A stretch of DNA of 64,000 nt from Chrysoperla carnea (GCF_905475395.1 NC_058337.1:115686368-115750367), one strand, 5' to 3'. Positions 40,962 through 55,065 are shown, counted from the first letter of the stretch. Numbers and translations are program-made. The notes: a model not told the origin generated them from the sequence alone.

Positions 40962-41494
40962 ACAGGGTGTCCATCGATGGGCATAGCTTAAGAGTGTATT
41001 TCTTGGACAATTTTAAGCCAAAAGTGTCTTATATATTTTTGTCCAAAATTAAGGAGTTATGGGCACTATTAAATTTAACCAATAAAGTAAAGACATTGTT
41101 GAGTAAAGTAATTTAATATTCTGTTATTTAAAATTTTTTCTTCGTGAACTAGAAAGAAGTTAGAAATTCTTCGATCAAGAAACTCATGTAGATATGCATC
41201 CGTAATATCCGTAAGTAAAGTTAATATCGGCATATTCTTGATTTGTTTCAAATTACTTAAAAAATTAAAAAATAAATAAAAAAAAACATAAACAATAAAA
41301 TGCAAAACAGAAGAGAAACAAGTTTAATTTATTATTATGTTTACTCCTCTTAACTATTATCTTTGAGGACATAACAGTGCACATAACTCTTTAGCTATTG
41401 GGTTTTGGAAAAAAGTATATAAGGCACTTTCGTCTTAAAATTTTCCAAAGATTACGCTCTTAAGTTATGTCCGTCGAGTCACAGGACACCCTGT
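40962..41494. mobile_element. 533-bp MITE with about 130-bp inverted ends (ACAGGGTGTCC)
   Basis: ACAGGGTGTCC at the left and GGACACCCTGT at the right begin long imperfect inverted arms (CATAGCTTAAGAGTGTA / GCGTAATC...CTTAAGTTATGTC; CCAAAATTAAGGAGTTATG / its inverse). The 75-codon frame inside is not recognised as a protein. Confidence 0.65.
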
Positions 41495-42459
41495 ATATAT
41501 ATTTGGATATTGGTATACCAATTTTAGTCGATATCTTAGAAATTATGTATTAAATCATAAAATGAATACGATCTTTGTATTTTTTGCATCAAAATTACCC
41601 TATTTACTGATTTTCATTAAAATTACAGACAAAAACTTTTCCTCGACTTTTTATAATTTTCTTACTTACTCTTTTTAAAACATTTATAAAATCACAATTT
41701 AGTAAAACATTTCTTCAAAAAAAAATTACCAATTTGACTAGACTATATAAACAAAAACAAATCATTTAAAAAAATCATATGTGGGGCACATAAAATTTGT
41801 TCGATTGGATATTTTATTTTTAATCACTTTTTTATCTAAAACTACAATTAAGAAACTCATTTTTACTAAGAGTGAAAAAAAAACTTTTCTTTTTTATAAA
41901 ATCGATAATTTTGAAATCTGATACGGTAACATTCAAACACAATACAGTCTTTTAATTTAAAACAAAAATTTATATTTCACTTGTCCTTCTAAGATGTTTT
42001 ATCAGCCGAGAAATAACAATAACAAACTCAAAACTTGTTTTGAAAATTTTTTTTTTCTAAAATATTTTATTTTAAACCGACCATGCGTTCTTTCTCTACC
42101 TGTGTTGATGTTATTATTATTTTTTTTTTATAGGAGCCAACAATCTTTACGAATACAAAAATAACGATTATCCTTTTTTTGATAAATAGGCTCTCACTAA
42201 CTTCTTTTTTTATGTAATTCTTATTCATCACAGACAAGTATAATTTTTCATAATTTACAAACAGCTGAACAAGTTTTGTCAAAAATTTTTTAAAAACAGA
42301 TCTGGGTATGGTTCAATATGACCGTAGCATTAGTTATTAGCTATTCACCCGCTAACGTGTTAATAATACTTTGATTTGTTCTCACGTGAACAGAAAAATA
42401 TTTTAGGATGTTTGATAATGATCAAAATTTGTGTGATGAGTAAAATTTATCTAGGTCTT

Positions 42460-42800
42460 GCAAATTTTTCAAGACCAAGGCTAAGATGGTATCCGAGATC
42501 TAACTCTGCAGACCAAGACTTATTTGCGCAAGCTTAAGACTCAAGACTAAATATATGTAGATAATTGATTAATGTTGCTATGCTCATTAAAAAAAAGGCT
42601 TCAAAAATTCTGAAATAATACAATAAACCCCAATCAAAACATGTTTCAAGCATGGTTGATGCAAGACTCGATTGGACAAAAACAAGACTCGATTGGATAA
42701 GACCAAGACTCAACTCTGCAAGACTCAGACATATTTTTGCAATACCAAAACTAAGACTAACACCAAGACATAATCGTCTAGATTAAAACCAAAATAACTA
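42460..42800. repeat. Degenerate CAAGACT-type low-complexity tract
   Basis: Repeated AAGACTCGATTGGA, CAAGACTCAACTCTGCAAGA, CAAGACT and ACCAAGAC motifs without a fixed period. It looks like a decayed short tandem repeat. Confidence 0.5.
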
Positions 42801-45800
42801 TGGTCTTGGTCTCCCTCAGCACTTTAATGACTGGAAAGAACGACTTTAATCGCTTGTTATTTTTTCAATCAATTGATAAATAAGTTGCTCTTATAGTTGT
42901 GCAATCCATAGTAGCATTGCAATCAAAGCAACCGTCATATTTGATGCTTTAAAAGAATTTGATTGGAGCTATGCAAACATCGTTGTTTAAACGGTTATAA
43001 GAATAGATAATTAGACTAGGAGATAAAGAGATTAAAAAAAATAGTATACAACACACGATCAGATCTCGGGTTCACCTCGGTCTTTATACCAAACACGCTA
43101 GAAAATCGAACTTTCTGGTTTTTTCTCAGATTTTTTGAAGATCAGTAAATGAACATAATCACAGCGATAGCCAAAAAACCCACACACCCGTACTAACTCG
43201 GCCCCATTAAAGACATGGCTAATCAGTGGATCAGTGAATGAACGCAATCAGCGGGAAAAACTACTAATTTTTCCTCCAAAAACTTAAATAATATCCTGTT
43301 CACGCTAATTATCTACTTCAAATTATCTTAACGTGAGACACACGCTCAACAGGCGATAGTGTCCGTATATCCATTTCCAAAATGACGCTCCAAGGAAAAG
43401 CTGGAGAAACGATGGAATAAGACAGTATCAGAAAACGAAGTCTATACTTTTACTCTTACTCTTTTAATACATCAAACCTCAATATAACGTAAAAACAACC
43501 ATAAACCCGTAAAAATTAGATGTTTCATTTCAGGTGTTCCCGCAGGACACAAAAGCTCCAATACTTAAAATACGAATATCAACAATTAAAATCAGTAAGT
43601 TAACAGGAGTCATTTTTTCGAACAATTTTTAACGAGCCTTTTTAATTTGATATCCTTTTTAATTTAAAAGCTTTACAAATCAGAATATTTTAACAAAAAC
43701 TTTCACTAAAAGCAGCTGATTCGCTATACCGTGTCCCGTTTACTCATAATAACAGGATTAACAGGAATAACTTGTACCGGACAAGGACGTGTCGTATTCT
43801 TTTTAACAAGAAATGTTCACGGTCAATAACAAAAAGTAAGTAACCGGTGACGTTCCGAAAATTTGAAAATGTTAACCTAGAATATTTATTTCTGATGCAA
43901 TTTCTCAGAGTTTCTGCTAAGATTTCTTTTAAAATATCAGCATTATTCTCAACTATAAATTAGACTGAAAAACTGAACTTAATTCTTAACACACTAAATT
44001 AATTGAAAAGTGATTTGACATTTTATAACAAAAATAAATCAACAAACTTTTGTGTATTTTAATATTATCTAGTTTATCGTTTTTATTATTTATTGTTTTG
44101 AAAATAAAAAATTGTAAACAAATGATTTGAACTTTTTACAAACACGTTTTGAACTAATGCCACTATCGAGCTGTACAAACAGATAAATGTTTTTATTTTG
44201 AAATATAAAAATTATGACAGGTCACAGGAAATAATTTAATCTCATCTCCACATATGTTTTCAATTATATTTATTGCCATTTTTAATTAATAAAAAATATA
44301 TAATTAATAACTTACTTAATATAGAGCTGATAAATTAATAAAATATAATTGTTTTTTTTATATTTCTGAAGAGAAAGTAAAATACCTAAAACAAACTAGC
44401 CTAGAAAAAATGCCGGACAACATCAAGTCTGATAACAAATTAAAATTTACGTAACTTTCGAACAAGTTTTTTATTCAATCAATTCAAATAAAAAAATTCA
44501 CCCACAATTTGTACCGATTCATAAAAAAATTCCAACCTATCGACGAATATTCGGAGATAACGTTAAATGTAGCAAATTTTTAGGAAGGAGAATTAAATTA
44601 TGATATTTTTGATCTCACCTAAATAACCTTTAAAGAAACGAAACATTTCCTGAAACGTTCAGAAAAAAAATGATGTAATTTTAACATTCTATTTATGGGG
44701 GTTCAAATTCAAACTCATTTGTCATGATGATTGAGTCATTACGTTAAGAATTTCACAAAAAAATTTTCTTTGCTACATTTTCCTACTTTGTTTGTACCAT
44801 ACAGAAAAACAAACGTAACACGCAAATTAAAAACAGCCTAAAGATAGATATACTTAGTTACAACATAGGTAATATTTTTTTATTAATCTATTTCGAGGTC
44901 AAATTATCAACTAGACAAACAGTCACCATAATATTAAAACAATCACAAAAATAATAATAATGCAAGTGAAAAAAAAATCTCAAATATATAAACACATTCA
45001 ACACTCACACACCAAAAACAATAACAGATCAATAATTTTTTAACATACGATTATTGTCAGTAGAACTTTGCAGATTTGTTGCCATCGCCCGATTTGCCAG
45101 TTGAAACACTGACATATCGTTCACATAATTCAAATGGCAAAAAAAAAGCAGCTGGTTTCGTGTAAACACTACAACACAATTACACTTTTAAAACATTAAA
45201 AAAATATTTAATTGAAATATTTAAAACAAAGAATTTTTGATTCAGACAACAAAGTGTATATACACAAACGGTGCGGTCACATAATTGACCATCAGCTGAC
45301 AGGGAAATATTCCCCTTCCATTTTATTATTTAATATGCATATATTTTATTTACTAACAAAAACCATCTCCATTTTTATCATTCTTCACTAGATGGCATTA
45401 GCTGTATCGTGTATAGTAGCGCCAAACTTCCATTGTATGTACAAATAAAGAACTAATATGCAAAATAAATAAAAAAATCAATGTTTTAAAATCATAATAA
45501 ACACAGAAATCTAATTTTGAAATCACTTTATTTTAATAAAATAAATTTATTTTATACACTTAATATATGATATATAAATCACTTTATTACTTATTTTACA
45601 TGCAATCTAATGCATTCGACCCTGAAAATTTTAAATTTCACTGCACGAATTTTAAACGTTTCATAATTAAATAAAACAAAATAGCTTCAAAATTTCAACC
45701 TTGAGGAATTTAAAAATGAAATTAATTTCACGAAACGTGGTTGAGTATTCTTGAAAAGGCGCAACAATGGGATGTATAAAAGAAGGATTTACGTAGTTAT

Positions 45801-48339
45801 CATTACCTTAATTAAAAAACCATATTGCGTTTTTGTTTAAATATCATTTTTGCGTTTTTAAATACACTTAAATTAATTCAAATTACTAGCTTAGATGTAT
45901 TAATTTGGCGGTTTGCTAACAGAACTTATTTATGCTTCATATCTGCATGTGTGTCTGTTACTCAGATTGACTAAAATCATACTAAACTATAAAAATTATT
46001 CAACACGAGTTTTACATTTTTCAAGTGTTCCGTGGTAGGCGCGTGTTTAATACTAACATTATTTTAATAAAAATATACGTACTTATTAATAATACTAAAT
46101 GTATACGCAATTTGAATGAATTTTGTGTTTACATTCTCATATATACTATCTGCCGTGTAGAAGTAGTCTTAAATAATATTTGTTTATTTATCTTTTTTCT
46201 GGGTCATTTATTTTTAAATGTTAAGTATATTTGAGTGGTTTGATTAGGATTGCATTATGGAACAGTCATTCGAAATATTGTTTCTTATTGGAGATACGTT
46301 TCGACTATGAGATGCATAGTCCTGAAAAAAAAAACTGTAACTAAACTCTTTTTTTATTAATTTTTAAAGTTTGATCAAATAAAATTTTTTTTTATTCGTA
46401 TGTCTATTCAGATAAACCGCCAATCACTTCTCATTTAAATGTTATGAAGACTTAAAATTATAAAATTTTATAAGAATATTAGTCTTAGAAAAGAATCTCA
46501 GGTACTTAAAAAGGGCAACCCGTGCTGACTTAAACCGAGTTCAGCTGACTTAAGAGTTAGAATAGTGGATATTCGTTTAATTCGAATTGTTAAAGGGGTT
46601 ATATCCAGTTAGAATTTCCAAAGAATCGATTTTTTTCCGGAATTTTATTTGAATACATATATTTAAGTACATTCTTTCAAAATTTCAAGTTGATCCAAGA
46701 ACTATTCACAAAGATAAACGCATCAAAAAAAAAAATTTAACCGAGTGAAAACGTCTTTTGAATCCTTAAACGCATTTTTTTCGAAAAAGCGTTTTCAAAA
46801 TCGGTAAGAAAGATTCCTACGAAGCGGCTCAATCGATCGGTTTCGAATTTTTACACAATCTTCTTAGATATTTTCCCTAGCTTTTAATCAAAGTAATAAG
46901 ATTTCTGTAAATTATTTCGATAGTTTAGAGTTTTAGACCACTTTGAAGTTGGGAATTTTTTGAAGAAATTTGACTTTTCATTTAAGATAATCCAAACCAG
47001 AGATATGGTGCTCACCGCCAGACATTTTTTTTAAGAAGTCCTCCACGAGATCGCCCACAGGAGCAGTACCATATATCATTTTGAAATCGGATAACTGCAC
47101 TGGATCTTAAAATTTAAGAAATGTCCTCTTTTTTACGTTTTTATATTTATGGAAAATAAATGGTCTTCTTAAGATATGACCGAGAATTAGTTATCACCAG
47201 AGGCGAATTAACAAACCATGCGCTCGTGAGCAGTTTCAAAGAATTTCACCCTCTTGTAATAAAAATCTATCAATAAAAATCTTTGATTAGTCTAGAAAAT
47301 CTTTATTTTCAAGTTTTCCATTTCTTAGAACATGTAAAATCGTGTTTGTTGTTTGGGATAGATCTCCGGTTAGAGATATCGCTGTTAAATAAGAACGTAG
47401 ACATTCGACAAAAAGCACTTTTCTAAATCACCAGAATACATCGTTTCTTACATAGGTACTTGCTCTATTTTGAATTTCTTCAGTGTTTAAATTTACTGTA
47501 CTTTTTAAAATTGCTGTACAATTCTCGCCTTTTTTTAAGGTCAACCACAAATCTATATTTAATAGACTAGATAATGGAGAAGTAATATTTTCGGCATATT
47601 CATCTGTAGTGTCTTTTCATATTCTTGGACTATTGAGAGTTCCAAGGCTTGCTGTTCAATTTAATTAAAATTTTCCCTTTCTGCCGAAATTATAATATAT
47701 ATTTGAATAACTGTACAAATGTCAATATCAATGAACTACAATTTAATGAACGCTTCACGTGTACCCGAGCTAAATAATTATTAATCAATTTAAATTGCAA
47801 AATAATTATGATAATACTCGCAATACATCATATATAACATTCATTTTCGATAGACCTAAATAAAATTATCATACATTCCTATATTGGTAAACCAAAATAA
47901 CAATAATTTAATAATATTAAAATATTCTGAATTCAAACAATAATAATAAATTTCTCAATAATATGATACGAATGTGTATTGTTATATTGTTTGAAAATTA
48001 ATTTATTTTTATGTGATTATTAATAAATAATAAATAATTGAATTCACTTTCGTTATCAAACCTAAATATAAAGACAGGAAGGGACAGGCAAGTATGCGAT
48101 TTTGAAAACGGTGTAAAACAAAAACTTATCAATTTTCCAAATTATTTTTTCACCATCTTAAAATGCAGATTATTTTTTCATCACCTTAAAGAATAGGATG
48201 GGCAAGACTAGTGTGCAATTTTTAAAACGCTGTAAATCAAAAACCCACTAATATTTCCAAATTATTTGTTCACCATCTTTTTAATAATACATAAAAATGC
48301 CGTAAAAGAGCTGTCAAAAAGTGAAATTGAAGTTAAAAT

Positions 48340-48930
48340 CAGCCAAGAAATATGAATGATATAAGCATTTTAAACTACTAATTAGACAGATGTTAAACAA
48401 AGAGATCGGACATACTATTTGACGTCATATACTATATTTTCCAGAGGTTAGGTTAGAGTGGCTATCCTGGGGTGGGACACACTTAGACCATAGGATCCGT
48501 TGTGATACGGAAAAAGGGCTGACCCATCCCCGGCCACTACTCCATGAACCATTTGGAGCTGTTTAAGAACAGCAGAAGAGCTTTAACGCTGACGGCCTTT
48601 AGGTCGGAGAGGTCATCAAAGAGAGGCTGGCTCAAGTAAGTCCATCTCCTCATGACAAAAGCTGGGCAGTGACAGAAAAGATGAGACATTGTATCCTCCT
48701 CCTCTCCACTGTGACAGCTCCTGCAGTAGTCGTGATACACTTCCAGGCCCTGGCGTTCATATTTTCCATAAGAACTCCATCATAAATTCTGTTTTGCTAG
48801 AAAGAGATACAAACAAATCTTTGATGGCATTTATCTTGGTTTTTTTTATTGTTATTCGAAAAATAAATTTTTCTCTGCTGTTTGTTACTTTAATTAAATT
48901 ATTAAAGCAAAAAAACTCATTGATATTTCC
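48340..48930 (+). repeat. Dispersed repeat family B, copy split by a retrotransposon insertion
   Basis: Blocks 48340-48433 and 48818-48930 match the continuous copy at 29925-30150. Between them lie the non-LTR fragment 48444-48758, its duplicated target site and about 50 bases without a counterpart in the other copy. Confidence 0.6.
48444..48758 (-). mobile_element. 5'-truncated R1/Jockey-type non-LTR retrotransposon, C-terminal coding end plus 3'UTR
   Basis: A minus-strand frame (48740-48537) encodes CRSCHSGEEEDTMSHLFCHC and then PAF. This is the C-x2-C...H-x4-C zinc-knuckle-like end typical of R1/Jockey-clade ORF2 proteins after the reverse transcriptase. The 3' end reads ...CACTCTAACCTAACCTC. 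ATATTTTCCA flanks the insert at 48434-48443 and 48759-48768, a likely 10-bp target duplication. Only the last ~70 codons survive. Confidence 0.78.
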
Positions 48931-49199
48931 TCATTAGCAGAAATGGCAAGAGGTACAACTTAGAAGAAATGACAAGAGGTTCAAATTATGAATAATATCG
49001 CCTGAATAAACATCATTTTACTGCAGTTATTTGTTAAATTTAGATTAATTTAGTTAATTTTCATAAATGCCTTTTGTATATAATTTATCAATTTAAGTTG
49101 CTTGAAATATAATTTACCTAAATAAGTTAAAAATACAATTTGTTATTTACTTGAAAATACAATTTACATAAGTTGCTTGGATGTTTTTTTTATATATGT

Positions 49200-49684
49200 A
49201 CTAGCTGTTTCCCGCCCGCTTTGCGTGGCGTAAAATATACCCGCTTTTCTGGGCAACATCCCCACTTGCACCCTTCCCTCCACATTTCCTTGCGTTGGAT
49301 AACAGTTTTGTAATGTACACGTCATGCTCTTTTATTTGATACCCCACTTAGGTATATTTGTAAATATTCGATATTTCCTTCCCACTTTCTCGCTACACCT
49401 TTCTACCCTCCGAAGGTTAAAAAAATTTCTAAATGTAATTTAAAACATTCTGACCAAGTTTTGAACTATTAAAAGCCATAATTTAAAAACATGAATTTTT
49501 TATTCATGGACACCCCCGCAACCCCCCTTGTGGGTGGAATTTTGTAAAATCCGTTCTTAGCTGACCTCTGCATGGCAAAAGGAATATTCCTGCCAAATTT
49601 CAAGTCTCTAGGTCTTATAGTTCCAGAGATATCGTGATGAGTGACTATCTATATCTATAGAAAGTCTCCTATATATATATAGAT
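49200..49684 (-). mobile_element. Helitron-like element, copy 3
   Basis: It is nearly identical to 31374-31868, including the extra CCCGCTTTGCGTGGCG block and the CTATAGAAAGTCTCC end. The 3' terminus on the minus strand is GGGAAACAGCTAG then T. The high similarity suggests fairly recent spread. Confidence 0.55.
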
Positions 49685-50164
49685 GTATTTTAAGATAGTA
49701 AAAAAATGATTTGAAAAAATTGATGAATTTAGGTTTTATAACGTTTTTAAAATTGTACACTTCTCTGCCGCCATGCACAGTTATTACTTATTACATTTGA
49801 ATTGAGCTACATTATTTGTTTGTAATTTAATCAATTACGAAAATAAAATTAAGTATTTACTGAGGATATTTAATTATTTTCTTTATTAACCATTGGTATT
49901 TATTTGTCGAAGTTTTTTACTCACATTTTTGTATTTTCAGAAGGAAAATTCTAGTAAGATGATTATAGCCAGTTCACATTTCTCCTGAATCGATCTACTT
50001 TTCAAATCACCACGTCCATTTCAAAACAGGTGGAGTCGCCTAGTCTAGACTCTAGACTCAAATCCATGGAATCGTGTAGTTTAATCCCATTGCTGAATAA
50101 AAAATCATAAAATATAATAATTATATTTGCGATTAAAATTTTAGAGTAGGTATTTAATTATATT

Positions 50165-50567
50165 TTTTTATGATGAACATTTTTTACTTTTAAACTTTTG
50201 TTCTAGCTCTAACGGTTTTCAAAATGGCTCCTACGCACCTAACATTTTGACTCATGTTTCTCATTTAAGAACGCAATCTCACTTTTCACGTCCTGAGCAC
50301 GCTATGAAAATTTCAGCTTGATATCTCATTTCGTTTTGGAGTTATCGTGTTGACAGACTGACGGACACCCGGAAATAGATTACTTAGGTGATTTTATGAA
50401 CACCTAGGTATACCAAAATTTTGTTAGCATCAATATTTTTAAGTGTTACAAACTTGCGACTAATCTTAGCTTACCTTGATATATATTACATATACACACA
50501 GGGTATAGCAAACTTGGGACTGAACTTGGTATACCTTGATATATATTACAAATATATAGGGTATAAA
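50165..50567 (-). repeat. Dispersed repeat family A, inverted copy
   Basis: It carries the inverse of the 20804 copy: TTGGAGTTATCGTGTTGACA, TGATTTTATGAACACCTAGG and CCTTGATATATATTACA. The terminal GGTATAC...CTTGATATATATTACA block is duplicated (about 50460-50490 and 50530-50560). Confidence 0.65.
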
Positions 50568-50866
50568 AATATTCAAGTTAAAAAGAAAATTTTCTAAGTA
50601 AAAAATGTCGTCTTGAATTTGTTTCCATACTGTGTTTGTAAACAAATGCCTGGTTTGAATGATAAAGCAAAATTTCCAAATAATTCGATAAGAACTTTTA
50701 TTTTGTACCCGGATTTATATCACTACATATAGTTTAAAATACCTTTGACACCAATATAAATCATATAATTATGAAATATATATTCATATACAATTTTTAA
50801 TAAATTATTGGGTATTATTAAAACTGTAAATCAACACTGAACACTTTTGTAACTCAACAAGAGTTA

Positions 50867-52223
50867 GCTTAAGGTAGTTCGAAATTATAGCTTATTATAT
50901 GTACAGTCTAACTGCTTTCATACATACGCTGTTAAATGTAAATAAGCAAACCTGTCTATATTCAACATTCATAAAAGTATTGGCCTTGGTATCGACCTTA
51001 GAATCTATAGAAGATGGAAAAATCTTTGATTAAACTTTAGAAAGTTGATAAAGGATGTTCAAATAAAGGGTACGGTCCAATGTTTGAAACTCTGTAAATC
51101 AGAATGCTGTGAAAACTTTTTCTTGTTTCAAACGTCAAATCTTAGTTTGAAACATTCCATTTACGATATGAATCGTTTAACTAACGCTCAAATTGTTCAC
51201 TTATTCTACAGAAATAACCATTCTGTGAGAACTGTGTATAAACTTTTATCGGAAGTTTATGGCCAATTTAATCGTCTTAGAACAATTCGCATCATTGTGC
51301 AAAAGTTCGAGGAAACTGATAGAATTAGAGATAGGGTAACGCGTGTGTACCATTATAGTATGTGTTCAGCCAAGAATACGCCCTTGAATTTCTTTTAGTG
51401 GAGTTTTCTTAAGAGTCACGTCTATTTAACAACAAACCTGAAACGTTGAAGCATTTAAAAGCTAGCATCCGCCAAGTAATAGCCAAAAAACCCCCCGAAA
51501 CCTCAAATTCTGGCAACCTCAAAAATTTTATTTATTAATATTGTTTTCAGCCTTAAAAACTGCCATTTTTTCGAATTTTGAAACAATAATGAACTGTTGA
51601 TAGCTCGAAAACGGCCAACTTAACATAAAAATGATAAATATTTAGGTAATATAGATTTTGCCATACGAATGCACAGTTTTGGTTTTTTATCTAAAGGTCA
51701 ATTCTCGCAATTTTTGACCCAAGAGTCGATATATTTTTAACTGCAATATATTATAAGTTAAATATATCGAAAAGTTGTATTGATACTACCCGTTTTTTTG
51801 TCTTTAGAAAATCAAGGTTTCTAAAATCAAGCGCAGATACATACTTTTTTTGAAGAGTTAGGGCTTAAAATAAAATTCGTGAGTTCTTTTTGCGTGATTA
51901 TACATTTCTTCCTTCTATTTTGTATTTTGTGCCAATTTGTATGCTATAAATATATCATCTGGATGCTGCATCTTTTGTCTGTTGCAGCTTGTCTGCTGGA
52001 TTATTTGTAATTACATTAAACCTATGCGATTGTTTATTGTATCTGTGGTCAGAGATTTCCTTTTTTTACCATATGCCTCTTTGTAGGTTGTAGCTAAAAT
52101 AGTTTTTTTTGAAACAAAAAAGAATTAATATTGGCAAGTTTATCAAAGGTAATAATTTTTCATGCGTTTTTTTGCCATGGCAAATCGTGCGATTAAGCGT
52201 TCCATTGAACAACTACCTTAAGC
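50867..52223 (+). mobile_element. Decayed Tc1/mariner element with TA duplication
   Basis: The ends GCTTAAGGTAGTT and AACTACCTTAAGC are perfect 13-bp inverted repeats flanked by TA (50865-50866 and 52224-52225). The 1357-bp span is normal for the superfamily. Inside is a broken transposase at 51168-51484; the remaining ~740 bp on the right are noncoding and unassigned. Confidence 0.75.
51168..51484 (+). pseudogene. Internally deleted Tc1/mariner-superfamily transposase
   Basis: The N-terminal helix-turn-helix reads LTNAQIVHLFYRNNHSVRTV, then YGQFNRLRTIRIIVQKFEET, the pattern of insect transposases that begin with a paired-like DNA-binding domain. It then jumps to AKNTPLNFF, a TAG stop and WSFLKSHVY, which corresponds to the family's ..PDLTPLDFFLWG..K end around the third catalytic Asp. 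A frameshift leads to FNNKPETLKHLKASIRQVIA. Most of the DDE catalytic core, including the first two acidic residues, is deleted, so the product would be inactive. Confidence 0.75.
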
Positions 52224-52659
52224 TAGTGCGATAGGATATAATATATAATAAATTTTTTTTATTTTTGAAATAACATTTCAACAAGTAAATAAAATATACT
52301 AAAACCGTTCAGAGGTATAATTTTCTATATTTAAAATTGCAACAGGTCATTCCACTTTATAGAATTATATGTATCTCTATGGAGTATTATTAAACTGAGT
52401 AAAGTGAACTCTTAGTAAATTGTAAATATAATCATCATTAAAATCTATAAAACTAAATTAACACAAATTACAATAAAAATGTTCGTATCATTACCGATTC
52501 TTAAAAAGTACCGCACTTTTTATGTATGTATAAAATATAGATAGATTTTATGATTATAATTATATTATTAGCTACCGTATAGGTTATAGTTCAATGAATA
52601 TTTGAAAGTTTACATTTCAAAATTTCGAATGAAGGTTAAATTTGAAGATCCTTAATAAT

Positions 52660-53060
52660 CACACCAAAGAGTATTACTATTTTATTAAAGAATGACCCAA
52701 ACTTGGTGGGTTTCAAAAACAATTCCAATAAGATCGGATTAAATTTGCCTGTGTTATCAAAAAAATTCGAATTTTTAACTTTATGACGTCATCAGAATCC
52801 AAAAAATTAAATTTTGCTCTATCATATCCATATTTTTGCCAATTTTGATAAACCAAGTATGTAATCCTACTAAATTTGGGTCATACTTTTCAAAATTAAC
52901 CTACCTCTAATAGATTTCAATAATGTGGAGTCCTGGTCTCGGAATTAAGCACATGAGTGATAGCTAGCGAAAAAAGGATACCACAACTGAAAAGAATGAC
53001 CCAAAATTAGTGGGTTACAAAAAAAAATTCCAATAAGGTCGGATCAAATTATTTTTCTAA
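52660..53060 (+). repeat. Tandem ~305-316-bp satellite-like repeat, array 1 (about 1.3 units)
   Basis: AATGACCCAAACTTGGTGGG at 52691 recurs as AATGACCCAAAATTAGTGGG at 52995 (period 304). It shares ACTTTATGACGTCATCAGAA and ATGTAATCCTACTAAATTTG with array 2. Confidence 0.75.
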
Positions 53061-53999
53061 ATTGTTTAAAATATTAAAATTGTTCATATTTTGAAATCGT
53101 TATAAAATTTTTATCAATTCGAGGCTATAATATTATGCGTCGATTCAAACAATTGGCGTCTAATCAATTTGGATTGCATCATACATTCATTACAAAAATT
53201 ACTTTAAAGACCTTGAGAGTTTCATTTTCATGTTTTTTAAAAGATATATATGTACAGGTATAATATACTTATGAAATGAATATGTATTATCAAAATATAG
53301 AAATTATTTAACGAATTTGCTGAATGTTCTAAGATGGATATTTACATATAAGAAGTGAACTTCGAAAGCTCGGAATGGTCGACTTGTTTGATTTTTCTTA
53401 GAAATGTTTCCAGTTTCAACGGTTCAATTTCTATTACTTCTTCGGAATTTTTAATAGACAATAAACACTTATATCAGCTTGATTTTTTAAAACAAAGCGC
53501 TTATTAAATTTTAAGTAAGTTTTAAAAGTTAATAATTTTTCATGGTCTAAGAGGCGGTAGGTATAAGGTCGATCTACATCCAGTTGATAAAAAAATCAGA
53601 CCTATCTTTTATGAAATTTTATTGATTAATAAAAACGCCTATCATAGTTTTTCTAACGAAAAGTATTCACAGCTATTTTTATTTAAATCAATTTTAATCA
53701 ATTTTTTCATGAACAGTTTTTTGCAGACAAACCTATACACTTATTTTCGTAATTTAATTATCTTTCTTCATAATTGACTTGGCTCAAAAGCTGAGGTACA
53801 TAAACTTAGAAGTATTTAGTTGAATTCAATAATAAACATTATGGAATAATTTGCAACGCTTCTTAGAAATAAAATGACATGAAAAAACATTGGAATTACA
53901 TGAGGTATAAACAAATATTATCTATAGACTTGTTGACATTTTCAAAGTTTGCCTGTACTAATGAAAAATATGAAAACAAAAATTTTGTTTATTTTATAC

Positions 54000-54127
54000 C
54001 GGACATGGAAATTAACTTACAAACTTGTATTATTTATTTAAATTGATAAAATTTTTTAAACTACGGACATGGAAATTAACTTACAAACTTGTATTATTTA
54101 TTTACATTGATAAAATTTTTTAAACTA
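54000..54127 (+). repeat. 64-bp tandem duplication
   Basis: GGACATGGAAATTAACTTAC at 54001 recurs at 54065 with one substitution across the unit. It is a recent local duplication. Confidence 0.9.
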
Positions 54128-55065
54128 ATGTTTTGAAAATATTTTGCTTATACTTACCTAGAATAATATTAAATTGTTTTTCAAATTTTAATACCTAAAT
54201 TATCGTTCTACACTAATTTGATTGACGACTAATTGTTAAATTAAATCAATAGTTTTTTTATTTTATAAGCATTATAATACTAACTGTTATCCGTAACTTC
54301 GTGTCCGTGTAATTTATAAGAACACGATTTTATTAGCTTGGCCTGTATAAATAGAATGAAATTTTTCAGTTCAGCTGACCCACCTTCGAACATCTGAATG
54401 AAAATTCAAAGTTTTTGCCCGTCAAGTAAAAAGGATATCCGCTATCAAACTTGGAACTTTTTGCATTGGTTAAATGTACCAATTGACTAAAATTGACAAA
54501 TTTTAAGTCATATCTTAAAAACTTTCCAACATATTTTTTTCATTTTCTGGCCCGGCTTGTTAAAAAGATAAACATAAAAAACAACTTATAAATATGTATA
54601 TGATGTCTCCGAATTACGTTCAACAACACACCTGAGACTTAAAATTAATTTGTGTTGACATTCAGAGTATTTACTTTTCCACAATTACTAATTTTGCTCT
54701 TCAAGATAAACTTGCTTCAAGGTAAGAGTAATTATTTTCAAGGATGCAACTTCCTATAAACATTTTATAAATGAAAATTTGAAAAATTTCAATGTAGTTT
54801 TTATTGTAGAAAACAAGTTTTGAAAATCTTATGACTTTTTGCAATAACTGGAGCAATAATATTAAATTTTAATAAGATATTTGTTAAGTTGCAGTTTTTT
54901 TTTTGTTATAAAATGTTAATTTTCCGAGAAAAATGCATTAAACATAATTAACATGATAAATTTTAATTGTAAGTATAATTGTAAATTAAAATATCTTCCT
55001 AAACAGTTTTTTTTTACATTACATATTGCATCACGCAAATTGCTTTACAAATTGCAATAGACGTA

